A DNA stretch of 64,000 nt from Sinonovacula constricta (lineage: Eukaryota; Mollusca; Bivalvia; Cardiida; Solecurtidae). The notes below the pieces were generated by a model. It was given only the letters and a program-made list of their open reading frames with translations. It was not told the origin of the DNA and searched no databases. The position numbers were made by a program, and so were the translations under genes. Location: assembly GCA_007844125.1 (NCBI GenBank), contig CM017561.1, positions 18,107,513 through 18,171,512 of the forward strand, read 5' to 3'. Positions 50,138-63,038 of the stretch are shown piece by piece. The number at the start of each line of letters is the position of its first letter. Position 1 is the stretch's first letter.

Positions 50138-52476
50138 GCCTGGGTCAGAGGATGTTGGTGACAGGTATGCTTCAGTCTGTACTTTCTAATTTCCCAGATT
50201 TCTGACCATTGATCTTTGAAGATGCCTTTGCTGAAGCTGCTTGGGTTATATACCAAGTCTTGCTAGTTCCTCTGCTACTCTGTACTGTCATTTAACTAGT
50301 TTCAGTTCAATTCTTTTCTGCTTCTGTGCTCTTTCCCTCTTTAACTAACCTTGTGACCCACAAGTTCCAATTGAGGCGGAATGAGTGATTTTTTGACGTT
50401 TTATTATATGACTGTTAAGTAAATTGATCTAATATAGTGAATGGTCTGGAAGTTTCGGTAAACTGATGACTATATAGTATTTGTATAGTGTAATACATCC
50501 ATTAACAGTTAAGTTTGTCCTGCGGTATACAGTGGTAGGTGAACAGATGTCGAGTAAACTTCAGTGGCACAGCTATCATTTTAATGTCGTAAATACATGG
50601 ACATCACCTTTCATGTTTATTTTGTCAGAAAAAGAATACAACAAAAGTGAAAATCCACAGCAACAAAAAACATTTTGTAATTCACGAACAGTGCTGAAAG
50701 TATCAGTTAAACCTTAAATATGCTTTCCTATTTAAAAGCGTGTTGATAAGCTCACTGTACGTTGACAAGAATATATCATTTGTTTACATTACACAGAGCT
50801 ATTGGTTTTGTATGAAAATAAATAAGTAATTCAAGGCTATATTATATATGTTATTTATATATGTGTTTTCTGCTACAAAAAGTAATGCTGTAGCTCGATA
50901 CTTTGATGAACTGGGGTGATTGATTCAAAGGCAAATTGTCGTACTTTCTTACTCATTTAAACATGTATCACTACCTGTGTGCTCATAACTATTTGCTTAT
51001 TTAATAATTAACTAAAGATTTAACAACACTATGACTAAGCAAGATTGGACAGGGGCAATATTTTCCGTTTAATCTGCATTGCTCTTACAACATTGTGTAC
51101 AGAAATATTTTTGTAGTAAAAATGTTTTTAGTACACTGACTATCAGAAAATTCAACATTTTTTTATGACTTGCGTTCTATAAGGAGTACTATACATTGTC
51201 ACATGTTTTATTAGGTTGGCTTGATTATGGTTATGGAGGAGACACGATGTACACGATGGGAGGTTCCCCTACTATGTCGTTTACATAACAATTTTCAAGT
51301 CACCAAAAGATGTATACACACATGTGTAAAGGTCTTTGCTGACAGAAAACATGTTTAAAATAGCTAAAGAACCATATGGCTCTCTTTAATAATACCACAA
51401 AGGATTTATTTTATGTTGTGTTCTTATCTTAGAATGACGTAAGGCAAAAAAGCGATATTTCTTTTGTTGCTTTAGTATATTTTCAGATTAAACTAAATAA
51501 AAAGGTGTGTTTCTTGCCATGTTAAATAGAGGAAGTGCATGGGTGAAACATCCGCTTGCCAACTCGCTTAAGTGATAAAAATTAAGTGATTATGCATTGG
51601 TTATCTTTCTATGACATTAAAATCGTTAACTTAGTGCCTGCTTTAAAGTATTATTTGAACACATGCAGTTTACGTTATATATTGTACTTTTGATTCTGTG
51701 TATACTTGAACAAAGCGTGTTTAGTTTTCAACTTTCACATGAAACATTTCAAGCCTCGAAAGTTGCATGTAAAATGGTTCAAAAGGGAAATCAGACAACA
51801 AAAATGCCTGATTTTTGTTGCATAAGTTTGCCTCATAACTATGCAAACACACACATACCAACAAAACCATTTTTCCTGTGTATAAATAGTAAAACTCTAT
51901 TCTTTCATTATATTGTTAAGCAAGTCTCAATCTAAGGCACACTGCACAGTTTTAATTTTCATTTAATTGACAGACTATTGTGTAAAGCCACTAAAATAAA
52001 GATGCCCTTTTCCCCATTACACTTTCATCAGTATATGTTTAAAGTCTTTTACTTTCAAAGCATGTAGTTCCTCCAAAGAAAGCGACTGATACTTTTTGAT
52101 GTCCATTTTCTATAAGCGGAAATGAGTTACTGTCACACATGGCCACGTTGTTTATTTCCCATGTCCACGGTACTTAAAAAATTGCTGATTGGGAAACTGG
52201 TTTATTGCAAGATTCCCTGGCTTATCTTTCTGGAGGACTGGCCTAGCTATCTGGTCCTCCTCAGGGAGGTGGAGATTCTCAGGACTGTGGTTTACTTCCT
52301 GGCCACTGTTCTCCACTGTCTCACCATAGTTCTCTGTGCACTTTTAAAAGGATTGTTTCGTTTTACAATTTTTACAACTTTGGTATATTGAAGTATTAAG
52401 GCAGAGTGACCTTTACTTTTATTTTATATAATTATTTCTACACTTTTTATTCCCAGGCATCAAGACCACATTAAAC
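48699..52476. other. Upstream region of gene B
   Basis: AT-rich, with a short TCTG/TCTA microsatellite at 50083-50140. The 90-codon ORF at 51663 has a hydrophobic start, but I cannot support it as a gene. A possible 5'UTR acceptor ends at 52456. Confidence 0.4.
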
Positions 52477-52626
52477 ATGTGGTGTATAACCTTTGCTCTG
52501 ACGTTCATCTTGGGTTTTATGACTGTACATGCTGACGTCTATCTTCATAACCCACGAGGAAGCAACAACAGACTCAATGAAAAATCTGCAGCTAGGAAAA
52601 ATGCAAACAGACTGTTTGATTCACAG
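52477..52626 (+). CDS. Gene B exon 1: DD3-3-like paralogue, start and signal peptide
   Basis: The ATG opens a hydrophobic leader (MWCITFALTFILGFMTVHA) with likely cleavage before DVYLHNPRGSNNRLNE. It continues KSAARKNANRLFDSQ and stops at donor CACAG|gtagct in phase 0. This peptide matches gene A exons 1-3 but sits in one exon. A sequence tattcccag ends at 52456, 20 nt upstream of the ATG, and could be the acceptor of a 5'UTR intron. Same family and same presumed secretory or surface location as gene A. The gene continues past the right edge. Confidence 0.85.
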
Positions 52627-53191
52627 GTAGCTGTCAGTCCATGTCACTCTAGTCGAACAAAATGTTTTTATTTATTTGTAACATGAAGGCTTTATTAACT
52701 TATTGTCTTTGAAGAAAGTGAAAAGAATTTCACCTGAAATTGCCATCATACCAGGTGCACTTTTACTAACATATCTGTTAGACTCTGACAGTGTTTCGGT
52801 TCGATAGTAATAAAGTGAATGCTTTTATTTTCATTGAGATGACATGAAATCTAAGAATGCTCTGTCATAACAAAGAACCAGTTGACCTCTGACATTGACA
52901 GCAAGCATGCAGGTAGATCATTGGGTGCATGCAAAACAGGGGTTTGACTGGTTGTACCAAGCAAATTTAGCTTGGAGAATATAAGGACAAAGTTTATATT
53001 CATCTTGAAGTATTGAGCTGGCAATGATAATTGTCCCATGTCTTGGTCAAATAAAGACTTTTTAAAGTTTTATATTGGTCTTATCAGTGGGCGGGGCTCT
53101 CATATGTTATTAAGAATAAACAAAGTCACTTCTAAAACAATCTTCAAATTTGTATTTAATATGTGTTAATAATTTCTTTTTATAAATCCAG

Positions 53192-53272
53192 AATAACAAC
53201 CGTGGTGGCTACAATGTTGGAGATGCCACAGACAAATCGGCAGGTAACAACCCAGACCTGCAATATCAGATG
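53192..53272 (+). CDS. Gene B exon 2, whose donor seeded a minisatellite
   Basis: Acceptor aatcCAG|AAT, donor CAGATG|gtaggt. 27 codons, phase 0 on both sides: [20 protein letters not shown] then PDLQYQM. The last 14-16 nt of this exon with the donor (CTGCAATATCAGATG|gtaggtgt) is the core of the 62-bp and 27-bp tandem units that follow. Confidence 0.83.
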
Positions 53273-53740
53273 GTAGGTGTATGACCTGTACTTTCATTAA
53301 GCTCACACAACTACCTGGGCTGCAGTATCACAGGTAGGTGTATAACCCATACTTTCAGTAACCTTACACAACTGCCCCAACCTGCAATATCACATGGTAG
53401 GTGTATAACCCATTCTTTCAGTAACCTCACACAACTACCTGGGCTGCAGTATCACATGGTAGGTGTGTAACCCATACTTTCAGTAACCTCACACAACTGC
53501 CCCAACCTGCAATATCACATGGTAGGTGTATAACCAATTCTTTCAGTAACCACACACAACTGCCCCAACCTGCAATATCACATGGTAGGTGTGTAACCCA
53601 TACTTTCAGTAACCTCACACAACTGCCCCAACCTGCAATATCACATGGTAGGTGTATAACCCATACTTTCAGTAACCTCGCACAACTGCCCCAACCTGCA
53701 ATATCACATGGTAGGTGTGTAACCCATACTTTAAGTAACC
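53262..53740 (+). repeat. 62-bp repeat carrying the exon 2 donor of gene B
   Basis: About seven units of the form CCTGCAATATCACATGGTAG then GTGTATAACCCATACTTTCA and GTAACCTCACACAACTGCCC. The first unit is the real exon 2 end and intron start. One further degenerate stretch of the same type closes the 27-bp array at 55440-55580. Confidence 0.9.
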
Positions 53741-55450
53741 TCAGACATGAGCTGCAATATCAGATGGTAGGTGTGGGGCTGTAGTATCAGATGGTAGGTG
53801 TGGGGCTGTAGTATCAGATGGTAGGTGTCGGGCTGTAGTATCAATGGTAGGTGTGGGGCTGTAGTATCAGATGGTAGGTGTGGGGCTGTAGTATCAGATG
53901 GTAGGTGTGGGGCTGCAGTATCAGATGGTAGGTATGGGGGTGCAGTATCAGATGGTAGGTGTGGGGCTGCAGTATCAGATGGTAGGTGTGGGGCTGCAGT
54001 ATCAGATGGTAGGTGTGGGGCTGCAGTATCAGATGGTAGGTGTAGGGCTGCAGTATCAGATGGTAGGTTTGGGGCTAGAGTATCAGATGGTAGGTGTGGG
54101 GCTGCAGTATCAGATGGTAGGTATTTGGCTGTAGTATCAGATGGTAGGTATGGGGCTGTAGTATCAGATGGTAGGTGTGGGGCTGCAGTATCAGATGGTA
54201 GGTGTGGGGCTGCAGTATCAGATGGTAGGTGTAGGGCTGCAGTATCAGATGGTAGGTTTGGGGCTAGAGTATCAGATGGTAGGTGTGGGGCTGCAGTATC
54301 AGATGGTAGGTATTTGGCTGTAGTATCAGATGGTAGGTATGGGGCTGTAGTATCAGATGGTAGGTGTGGGGCTGCAGTATCAGATAGTAGGTATGGGGCT
54401 GCAGTATCAGATGGTAGGTGTGGGGCTGTAGTATCAGATGGTAGGTTTGGGGCTAGAGTATCAGATGGTAGGTGTGGGGCTGCAGTATCAGATGGTAGGT
54501 ATTTGGCTGTAATATCTGATGGTAGGAATGGGGCTGTAGTATCAGATGGTAGGTGTGGGGCTGTAGTATCAGATGGTAGGTGTAGGGCTGCAGTATCATA
54601 TGGTAGGTTTTGGGCTGCAGAATCAGATGGTAGGTATGGGGCTGCAGAATCAGATGGTAGGTAATTGGCTGTAGTAACAGATGGTAGGTGTGGGGCTGCA
54701 GAATCAGATGGTAGGAATTTGGCTGCAGTATCAGATGGTAGGTGTGGAGCTGCAGTATCAGATGGTAGGTGTGGGGCTGCAGTATCAGATGGTAGGTAAT
54801 TGGCTGTAGTAACAGATGGTAGGTGTGGAGCTGCAGTATCAGATGGTAGGTATTTGGCTGTAGTAACAGATGGTAGGTGTGGGGCTGTAGTATCAGATGG
54901 TAGGTGCGGGGCTGTAGTATCAATGGTAGGTGTGGGGCTGTAGTATCAGATGGTAGGTTTGGGCTGCAGTATCAGATGGTAGGTGTAGGGCTGCAGTATC
55001 AGATCGTAGGTGTGGGGCTGCAGTATCAGATGGTAGGTGTGGGGCTGCAGTATCAGTTGGTAGGTGTGGGGCTGTAGTAACAGATGGTAGGTGTGGGGCT
55101 GTAGTATCAGATGGTAGGTGTGGGGCTGCAGTATCAGATGGTAGGTGTGGGGCTGCAGTATCAGTTGGTAGGTATAGGGGTGCAGTATCAATGGTAGGTG
55201 TGGGGCTGCAGTATCAGATGGTAGGTGTGGGGCTGCAGTATCAGATGGTAGGTGTGGGGCTGTAGTATCAGATGGTAGGTGTGGGGCTGCAGTATCAGAT
55301 GGTAGGTATTTGGCTGTAGTATCAGATGGTAAGTGTGGAGCTGCAGTATAAGATGGTAGGTGTGGGGCTGCAGTATCAGATTGTAGGTATGGGGCTGCAG
55401 AATCAGATGGTAGGTGTGGGGCTACAGTATCAGATGGTAGGTATGTGGCC
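53736..55450 (+). repeat. 27-bp minisatellite, about 63 units, carrying the same donor
   Basis: Unit TGCAGTATCAGATGGTAGGT followed by GTGGGGC. TATCAGATG|gtaggt is identical to the authentic exon 2 donor. Twenty-seven bases is nine codons, so the array shows a long repetitive ORF on plus (279 codons) and others on minus; these are by-products. Confidence 0.93.
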
Positions 55451-56614
55451 CCTTTTCTAAGTAACCTCACACAACTACCTTGGACTACAGTATTAGATGG
55501 TAGGTGTGTGACCCATACTTTCAGTAACCTTACACAACTGCCTTGGCTACAGTATCAGTAAGTGTGTGACATATACTCTCAGTAACCTTTCATTTATATG
55601 TACATGTCTTTGTTACTTTTTGCGCATTTATCTTGTACCTAGAAGAATACAGTTTGTTGTACTTTGTTGTAGTCAAAAACATGGTACATTTAAAAAAATT
55701 ACCCAAACTGCATCTCCTATTTCAATAAGGAAAATATTTGAGTAGGCATGATATCAGCTTTCTGAAGTGGAAGCAAGTGTATACTTCCATCACTGTATTA
55801 CAGTCCATCTATCCTTCTTATCATCAATTACTAACCCTCACTAATTACAGTATCTTCATTGTTGGGAAACATTACAGTGGGTGACCTAGATAAGGACAGC
55901 TTGATGACTTGTGTAGTATAACTCACAGTGTTTATATGGTTCATTGTTAATACAGTATTATAAAGAAGGCGATATCTGCCAATATTTAATTTCTAATTTG
56001 CAAATTGCAGCACTGCATTTGCTTAAATTTGCTATTTGTTTGCACAAACAGTTCGTTTTTACATGTATCTACCGGTAATTCACATTTCTCTTAAACACTT
56101 TGGAAATAACAAATCTCAAGTCACAATTATCAAGTCATAATTTTATGTTAGCTTACAAATTACAAGTTACAAATCTCAAAGTCACAATTCTCAAGTCACA
56201 AATTACTAATGTACAAGTTAAGAATTGACAACATTTAGATGCTAGGTGGCGGTACCACATAAATAAAGACAGCACTAAGCTAAAAATAGAACAGAAAATC
56301 ATAAGTTAAAAATAGAATTGAATCATAAATGATTCTTCAAAGGAGATACAATAGAAAACAGCCAACGTTATTTGGCGTCAAATTGTATGCATTATCTTTT
56401 TCCAAACGTAGTTATTAATGTATATATTAAAATTCTGCAAGTAATTTTACCATATATGTCTTTGTTTACATTCAATCAAATTTAATATACTTATCGGACT
56501 TTTCCAGAAGAACATACTGTCTCATTTGCATTGGATTTGTTTACTATGCATTGGAATTGAACTACATCAACAGGGGTATGTGATGTAGTTAGTATGCTTT
56601 CCCCAGAGTCAGGT

Positions 56615-56790
56615 GCCCATGTGACTCAGTTGCTAAATTACCTACCTCAAGAGCAAGAGGTCTTGGGTTCGACACCTGCCCTCGGTAATGGGAGTTTTCC
56701 AGCTTCTTCAGAGAACCAGGTGGAGCATGAACAGGCTAGGCACTGATGGTTCTGTCCAGTTGGTGCTTGGCTACAAATAACTAAAAATAA
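56615..56790 (+). repeat. tRNA-like SINE copy 1 (intron 2 of gene B)
   Basis: Has a polymerase III A-box-like GTGACTCAGTTGCTAA near 56621 and a B-box-like GGTTCGACACC at 56666-56676, spaced as in a tRNA gene. It is followed by a non-tRNA body. It lacks a closed cloverleaf, so it is not called a tRNA. Confidence 0.6.
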
Positions 56791-56804
56791 GGAAGATTAA
56801 AAGC

Positions 56805-56960
56805 TATCTGCCCAGGTAGACCAGGTGGTAGGGCACCTGATTACGGAGGAGGTCTTGGGTTCAAACACAAAATTGTGTACTGGTAACGGAATTTTGCCAG
56901 CTTAGATCACTTCAGTTCAATCAGGATATATGCATTTAAATGAAAGATGGTGGGACCATA
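56805..56960 (+). repeat. tRNA-like SINE copy 2, directly after copy 1
   Basis: A-box-like AGACCAGGTGGTAGGGCACC near 56818 and B-box-like GGGTTCAAACAC near 56858. The body (ACGGAATTTTGCCAGCTT) parallels copy 1 (ATGGGAGTTTTCCAGCTT). Confidence 0.6.
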
Positions 56961-57330
56961 TAGGTTTAAAGGGAGTAGAGGGTGGGTTAGGGACTGTCAG
57001 ACCTGAGAGATAAAAATATACAATCAGCATTTGAACCGATTTATACAGTTTGAGGAAAAACTAGAGATGTGTAAATATGGACTTTTATTGGTGCTTGTCT
57101 ACAGTATATGTCACAAATGATTATAAATACATATATCACGCTTTTTTATAAATGTGCCTCAAACACTGACTTATCACATGATCTTCTAAAATCACACATA
57201 TATGTATATAACTTTACGTATGTAGTCATATCATGATCACCAGTTAAGTACAGAATAATATCCCTTAAATTATATAGCACAAATAAATAATACATGTGTC
57301 TGATTTGGTCAGTAAGAAACTCACAACTTG

Positions 57331-57757
57331 ACATTTCCATGTTAGAAGCACCCCCTTGCATCCTAATGTTAAACTGGTGTTACACAGTGTACATTTCCAT
57401 GTTAGAAGCACCCCCTTGCATCCTAATGTTAAACTGGTGTTACACAGTGTACATTTTCATGTTAGAAGCACCCCCTTGTATCCTAATGTTAAACTGGTGT
57501 TACACAGTGTACATTTTCATGTTAGAAGCACCCCCTTGCATCCTAATGTTAAACTGGTGTTACACAGTGTACATTTTCATGTTAGAAGCACCCCCTTGCA
57601 TCCTAATGTTAAACTGGTGTTACACAGTGTACATTTTCATGTTAGAAGCACCCCCTTGCATCCTAATGTTAAACTGGTGTTACACAGTGTACATTTCCAT
57701 GTTAGAAGCACCCCCTTGCATCCTAATGTAAACTGGTGTTACACAGTGTACATTTTA
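57331..57757 (+). repeat. 60-bp tandem repeat, 7 units
   Basis: Units start ACATTTCCATGTTAGAAGCA at 57331, 57391, 57451, 57511, 57571, 57631 and 57691. They are nearly identical; the last is one base short. Confidence 0.95.
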
Positions 57758-58664
57758 ACATGAGAGTTTTGCGCCTCTAGATTAGTAACTTGTAAATTAG
57801 ATTCTACAAATGTAAAATGTATTTGTGATTTTCTCCCCGCGATTTGTAACTTGTAAATTGTATATGTGTAAAATGTAAAAATGTTCAAATGTAATGTTCA
57901 AATGTGAACATTTTCATATGATATATAAAAGTTAGGATGTAATTTAATTAGTGGTATTTAGCATACATGGTGTTCCAATTTACAAATTGACATTTGAAGT
58001 GACAAATCCATGTAATGAAACTTAGAAATAGTAATAAGAATATTGTCGGATATCCCCTTCCATAGTAGTAAGATTTTTGCTTAAACTTGACAAATCATTG
58101 ATGTTGTAATATTTATGTGTACCTTACATTTTCATGCACAACAGCTCAGTTATCAGTATCCTGGTTCTATACCAATGTACAGTCAAGGTCGTTATCAGCC
58201 TGTGAACCATTTACAGCTTGTGATTGTCACAGCTTAATTATGTAATCATAAGAGGAACACTATTTGCACATATCATTAGATGTTATTAATGTTTGTTAGA
58301 TATTGATGAAGAGTTACAAATACAATGACACAAAATAATCACTGCCAGTTAATTTTTGTCAAGCTTCACATATAAACCACCTGTCATTGTTAACTGTCAT
58401 CTGTATGTTAACTAGGTCTCTCCAGCTTGGAGTAGTCTGGACTTTAACAAGTGCATGCAGCACTGCACAGAAATGACAGATAATTTATATCCGTAATTTA
58501 TATCCGTCACAATTAATTGGTTAGCAACTATAATTAGGGTCCTTATAGTAAATGATTGTCTTTAGTATTGTTTTAGAAAATGTCAAGTATAGATCCTGTT
58601 GTATCAGCAGTGGTCTGGCATGACCTTGGTGATTGTCTCATGCTTATATATACAAGATTGGACA

Positions 58665-60550
58665 ATTTTTACTCTAGGACAACTCTTACAATATAGGACA
58701 GTTCTTACAATATAGGTCAACTCTTACAATAGGGCAACTCTTACAATAGGACAACTATAACTATAGGATAACTATTACTATATATCCAGCTCTTACAATA
58801 CAGAACAGCTCTTACAATATAGGACAACTCTAACTATAGGGCCACTCTTACAATATAGGGCAACTCTTACAATAAGACAACTCTTACAATATAGGACAAC
58901 TCTTACAATATAGGGCAACTCTTACAATAAGACAACTCTTACAATATAGGACAACTCTTACAATATAGGACAACTCTTACAATATAGGACAACTCTTACA
59001 ATATAGGGCACCTCTCACTATATGACAACTCTTACAATATAAGACAACTCTCACTATAGGACAACTCTTACAATAAAGGGCAACTATAACTAAAGGGCAA
59101 CTCTTACTTTAGGACAATTTTTACTATATAGGACAACTCTTACAATGTAGGAAAAATCTTACAAGATAGGGCAACTCTTACAATGTAGGACAACTCTTAC
59201 TGTAGGACAACTCTACAATAAAGGGCAACTATAACTAAAGGGCAACTCTTACTTTAGGACAATTTTTACTATATAGGACAACTCTTACAATGTAGGAAAA
59301 ATCTTACAAGATAGGGCAACTCTTACAATGTAGGACAACTCTTACTGTAGGACAACTCTTACAATAAAGGGCAACTCTAACTTTAGGACAACTCTTACAA
59401 TATAGGGCAACTCTTACTACAAGGCAATTCTTAAAATAAAGAGCAACTTTAACTAAAGGGCAATTTTAACAAAATAGGGCAACTCTTACAATTGGACAAC
59501 TCTTACAACATTGGACAACTGTTATAATATAGGACAACTCTTACTATAGGACAGCTCTCACTATAGGATAACTCTTACTTTAGGACAGCTCTCACTATAG
59601 GTTAACTCTTACTTTAGGACAACTCTTACTATAGGACAACTCTTACTATAGGACAACTCTTACTCTTACTATAGGACAACTCTTACTATAGGACAACTCT
59701 TACTATAGGACAGCTCTCACTATAGGACAACTCTTACTTTAGGACAACTCTTACTACAACTCTTACTATAAGACAACTCTTACTATAGGACAACTCTTAT
59801 TTTAGGACAACTCTTACTATAGGACAGCTCTCACTATAGGACAACTCTTACTATAGGACAACTCTTACTATAGGACAACTCTTACTTTAGGACAACTCTT
59901 ACTATATAGAACTGCTCTTACAATACAGGCCAGCTCTTACAATACAGGCCAGCTCTAACAATAGAGGACAACTCTTACAATATAGGATAGCTCTTACAAT
60001 AAAGGCCAGCTCTTACAGTATAGGCCAACTCTAACTATATAGAACAGCTCTTACAATATAGACCAGCTCTTACAATATAGGACAACTCTTACAGTATTAA
60101 CAACTCTTACAATATAGGCAAGCTTTTATAATATAGACCAGTTCTTACAATATAGGACAACTCTCACAATATAGGCCAGCTCTTACAATGTAGACAAGCT
60201 TTTATAATATGGGCCAGCTCTTACAACATAGGCCAGTTTTTATAATATAGGCCAGCTCTTGCAATATAGGACAACTCTTACAATATAGGCCAGCTCTTAC
60301 AACATAGGCCAGCTTTTATAATATAGGCCAGCTCTTGCATTATAGGGCAACTCTTACAATATAGGCCAGCTCTTACAACATAGGCCAGCTTTTTTAATAT
60401 AGGCCAGCTCTTGCAATATAGGACAACTCTTACAATATAGGCCAGCTCTTACAATGTAGACAAGCTTTTATAATATAGGCCAGCTCTTACAACACAGGCC
60501 AGCTTTTATAATATAGGCCAGCTCTTGCAATATAGGACAACTCTTACTTT
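58665..60550 (+). repeat. 17-20-bp degenerate minisatellite, 1.9 kb
   Basis: Built on ATAGGACAACTCTTACAAT. Sub-blocks differ in spacing and in GGACAACTC versus GGCCAGCTC. A 145-bp composite is duplicated in tandem (starting at 59071 and 59216). Confidence 0.93.
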
Positions 60551-60618
60551 ACTAATAATACTAGAATGGAACATAAGTGAGACTCACTGCATATGTATAT
60601 ATAAATGTATAACTCCCC

Positions 60619-61700
60619 TTATTGACCCTTTATAAAGACTTCACTTTTACGAAGCTGTTTTGATTGAACAGCAAATAAGGTCAGTTGTGATGGTTCTTCA
60701 TAATTAGACATGATTAACATTATTGCCCCATGTGTTTCAAGTCCGTCCTTGAAAACAGAATTGTCCAAGCTCCTTCTTCTACAGTTTGGCAACACTGGAA
60801 CAAACTCCTCAGTAAGTCTCCATACCATGGTAACCATGCATCTGCTTACTACTAGATCAGAAAGGGCAGCGGTATTTGCCCCATTAAAGAATATTTTAGA
60901 CGTCAAAAATGTTTCAATCAACTTCTTTCACAGTTGTGCATCAATTTGGATAAAAATTAAGATTTGTTAATTTTAACTAAGGTGGCAAGTTCATTTTTTA
61001 AGCTTTTTGTCATTTTTGTCAAATTGCTCAAATGTCTAAAGTTATTTATTTTCAATGTTTTAAAACTGCCCTGTACATGGTTGATATAAGAGACTGGTAC
61101 AAAAAGTTATTTTATTAACAATGCTCGCATTAATATCCTGTTCTTTTGTATCTTATGTTAGCTAACAAAGTGTGTGTATACCAGGCATTGTTTAGTGTTC
61201 ACATTATGGTATGTTAACATAAACCATCTCTCAACTACACATTCAAGTGACAGCCTTTATTTGAAAGATGACTTGTCAAGGTTTAATGACGTCTCACCAC
61301 TGGCTGTATTCTTTGCTTAATCGTGGATCATTTATTTTAATTTTATTTTGTTTAGGATTTTACACAGTTATTGCATGAGTAATGTGTTGTGTGGGTTTTC
61401 CTAATGGTTATTAATGAGGAGATTATTCACAAATGTTAAATCTGCAATTCTTAGTTAAATCATATACAATGTCATGAAACAAAATAATTAAATGTGACTA
61501 CTAGTATATAAAGCCATCCAGCACATTGTTTCTTATCCCATTAAAGCTCACCTGAGTATATCTTGAGCAATTAGAAATATGACAAAGTCCTATGAGCATT
61601 GCAACCTATACCAAAAGGAGCAGGACAAAGGTATTCACTTACAAACCAATTGTAAAAGTAAGAACAAATCTGTGATGAGTATTTAAGCAAAAAGATCAAA
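60619..61700. other. Unassigned part of gene B intron 2
   Basis: No supported exon, RNA or element. The overlapping ORFs at 60619-60970 lack family features. Confidence 0.4.
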
Positions 61701-61769
61701 CCCAAAAGTTACCACCTTGGAAAGGTCAAATGGCAAAAGGGACCGAATGTGGGGCTTAAACCAGTTTAC

Positions 61770-62530
61770 AAGTTATGCTTTTCTGAAACCCCTTTCTCTA
61801 TCATCCAACATTAATATATTGTTTGTGAACTCTCTTGAGGCTGCATTTTTGATCTGGTCTTCATCAAACTTGGTCACAATGTTTGTCTGCATTAAGTCTT
61901 GAAATCAGTTTGTAACTGGGTCACATCAGTCAAAAGAGTAGGTCACTAGGTCAAAAGAGTAGGTCACTAGGTCAAATTAAAAGACAAACACCTTGTGAAC
62001 AGTCTAGAGGCAACATTTATGACCCTTTCTTCAACAGAGTTTGTCAGAATGTTTGACAATGAGTTTGTTTCTTGGTCACATAGAGTCAAAAAAAGTTCAC
62101 TAGGTCAGATCTTAGAAAAAACTAGTAAACATCACAGGGGCCATATTTATAACCCATTTTTCACCAAACTTAGTCAAAATGTATGTCTTTATGAAATCCT
62201 AGATATATTGGTAACTTGGTTATGTTGAGTGTTCAAGAAGGTTACTATTTCCAGTCCTAGAAAAAAAAAACATGAGCAAACTAGAGGCCACATTTATGGC
62301 CCTATCTTCCTCAAACTGTTTGTCTGTGAGAAATTTTGAGAGAGCTCTTAATTGGGTTACATGTGGTCATTAGGTAGCTTCCTAGAGAAAAAAAACTTGT
62401 TAATCGCTTTAAAGCCACATTTATTTCACCTAATTTGGTCAGAATGTTTGCCTGCATAAATCTTGAATAAGTTTGTAAAAGGGTCATGTCTGCTTAAAAA
62501 AGTAGGTTACTCGGTTAAATCCTAGAATAG
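61770..62530 (+). repeat. Degenerate repeat of about 105-150-bp phrases
   Basis: Recurring phrases: CAAACTTGGTCACAATGTTT, GTCTGCATTAAGTCTTGAAA, AGTAGGTCACTAGGTCAAA and AGAGGC.ACATTTAT, in five or six eroded copies. This phrase family is common in bivalve genomes as far as I recall. Confidence 0.6.
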
Positions 62531-62828
62531 TCTTATTGTAGCAGAGGGGTATTTTAATATTTTTAATTAGTGTAATTACTTTTGCTTTTAATTAAGTGCA
62601 GTCTGTTAATTTGGTCTTCGCGCCTTTTTTATACAACGTAATTCTATTTTGAATTACGCTGGTCAGTCCGCCGCCAGTCGTCAACCTAACTGCTTACTTA
62701 TAGCAATGTCACAAAGAGTGAGAGATACAGAGTCCTAGGACCCATAGTCCTTGACGTACATGTACTTGATAAAATGTGTATAATATTTGTCTGTCTTTCT
62801 CTTTGTGTCTGTCACTTCTCTTTCTCTA

Positions 62829-62834
62829 CCACAC

Positions 62835-62900
<66 letters not shown>

Positions 62901-62910
62901 GCCTGCCTGC
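62829..62910 (+). repeat. (TCTG)n/(CTGC)n microsatellite
   Basis: About 16 tandem TCTG tetramers followed by TGCC tetramers, then a CT-rich tract to about 63000, 40 bp before gene B exon 3. The CT-rich part may serve as an extended polypyrimidine region for that acceptor. Confidence 0.95.
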
Positions 62911-63038
62911 CTGCCTGCCTACCCTCCTCTGTCTCCCTCCCTCTCTCTATCTATCTCTCACCCTTACTCCCTACCTCCCTCTCACTATCTGTTTACCTGT
63001 GTCCGTTTAATTGTCAATGGCTGAACATGTTTTTGCAG

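Noticed and set aside
51663..51935. 90-codon ORF with a hydrophobic N-terminus (MQFTLYIVLLILCILEQ)
   Set aside because: Looks like a signal peptide, but the remainder has no conserved features. AT-rich DNA gives such starts by chance, and no splice or poly(A) context supports it.
53825..55470. Repetitive ORFs rich in SDGRCGA or LILQPHTYH
   Set aside because: Translation of the 27-bp minisatellite; it lies in gene B intron 2.
56615..56690. A tRNA gene
   Set aside because: A and B boxes are present but acceptor and anticodon stems do not close by eye; SINE is the better reading.
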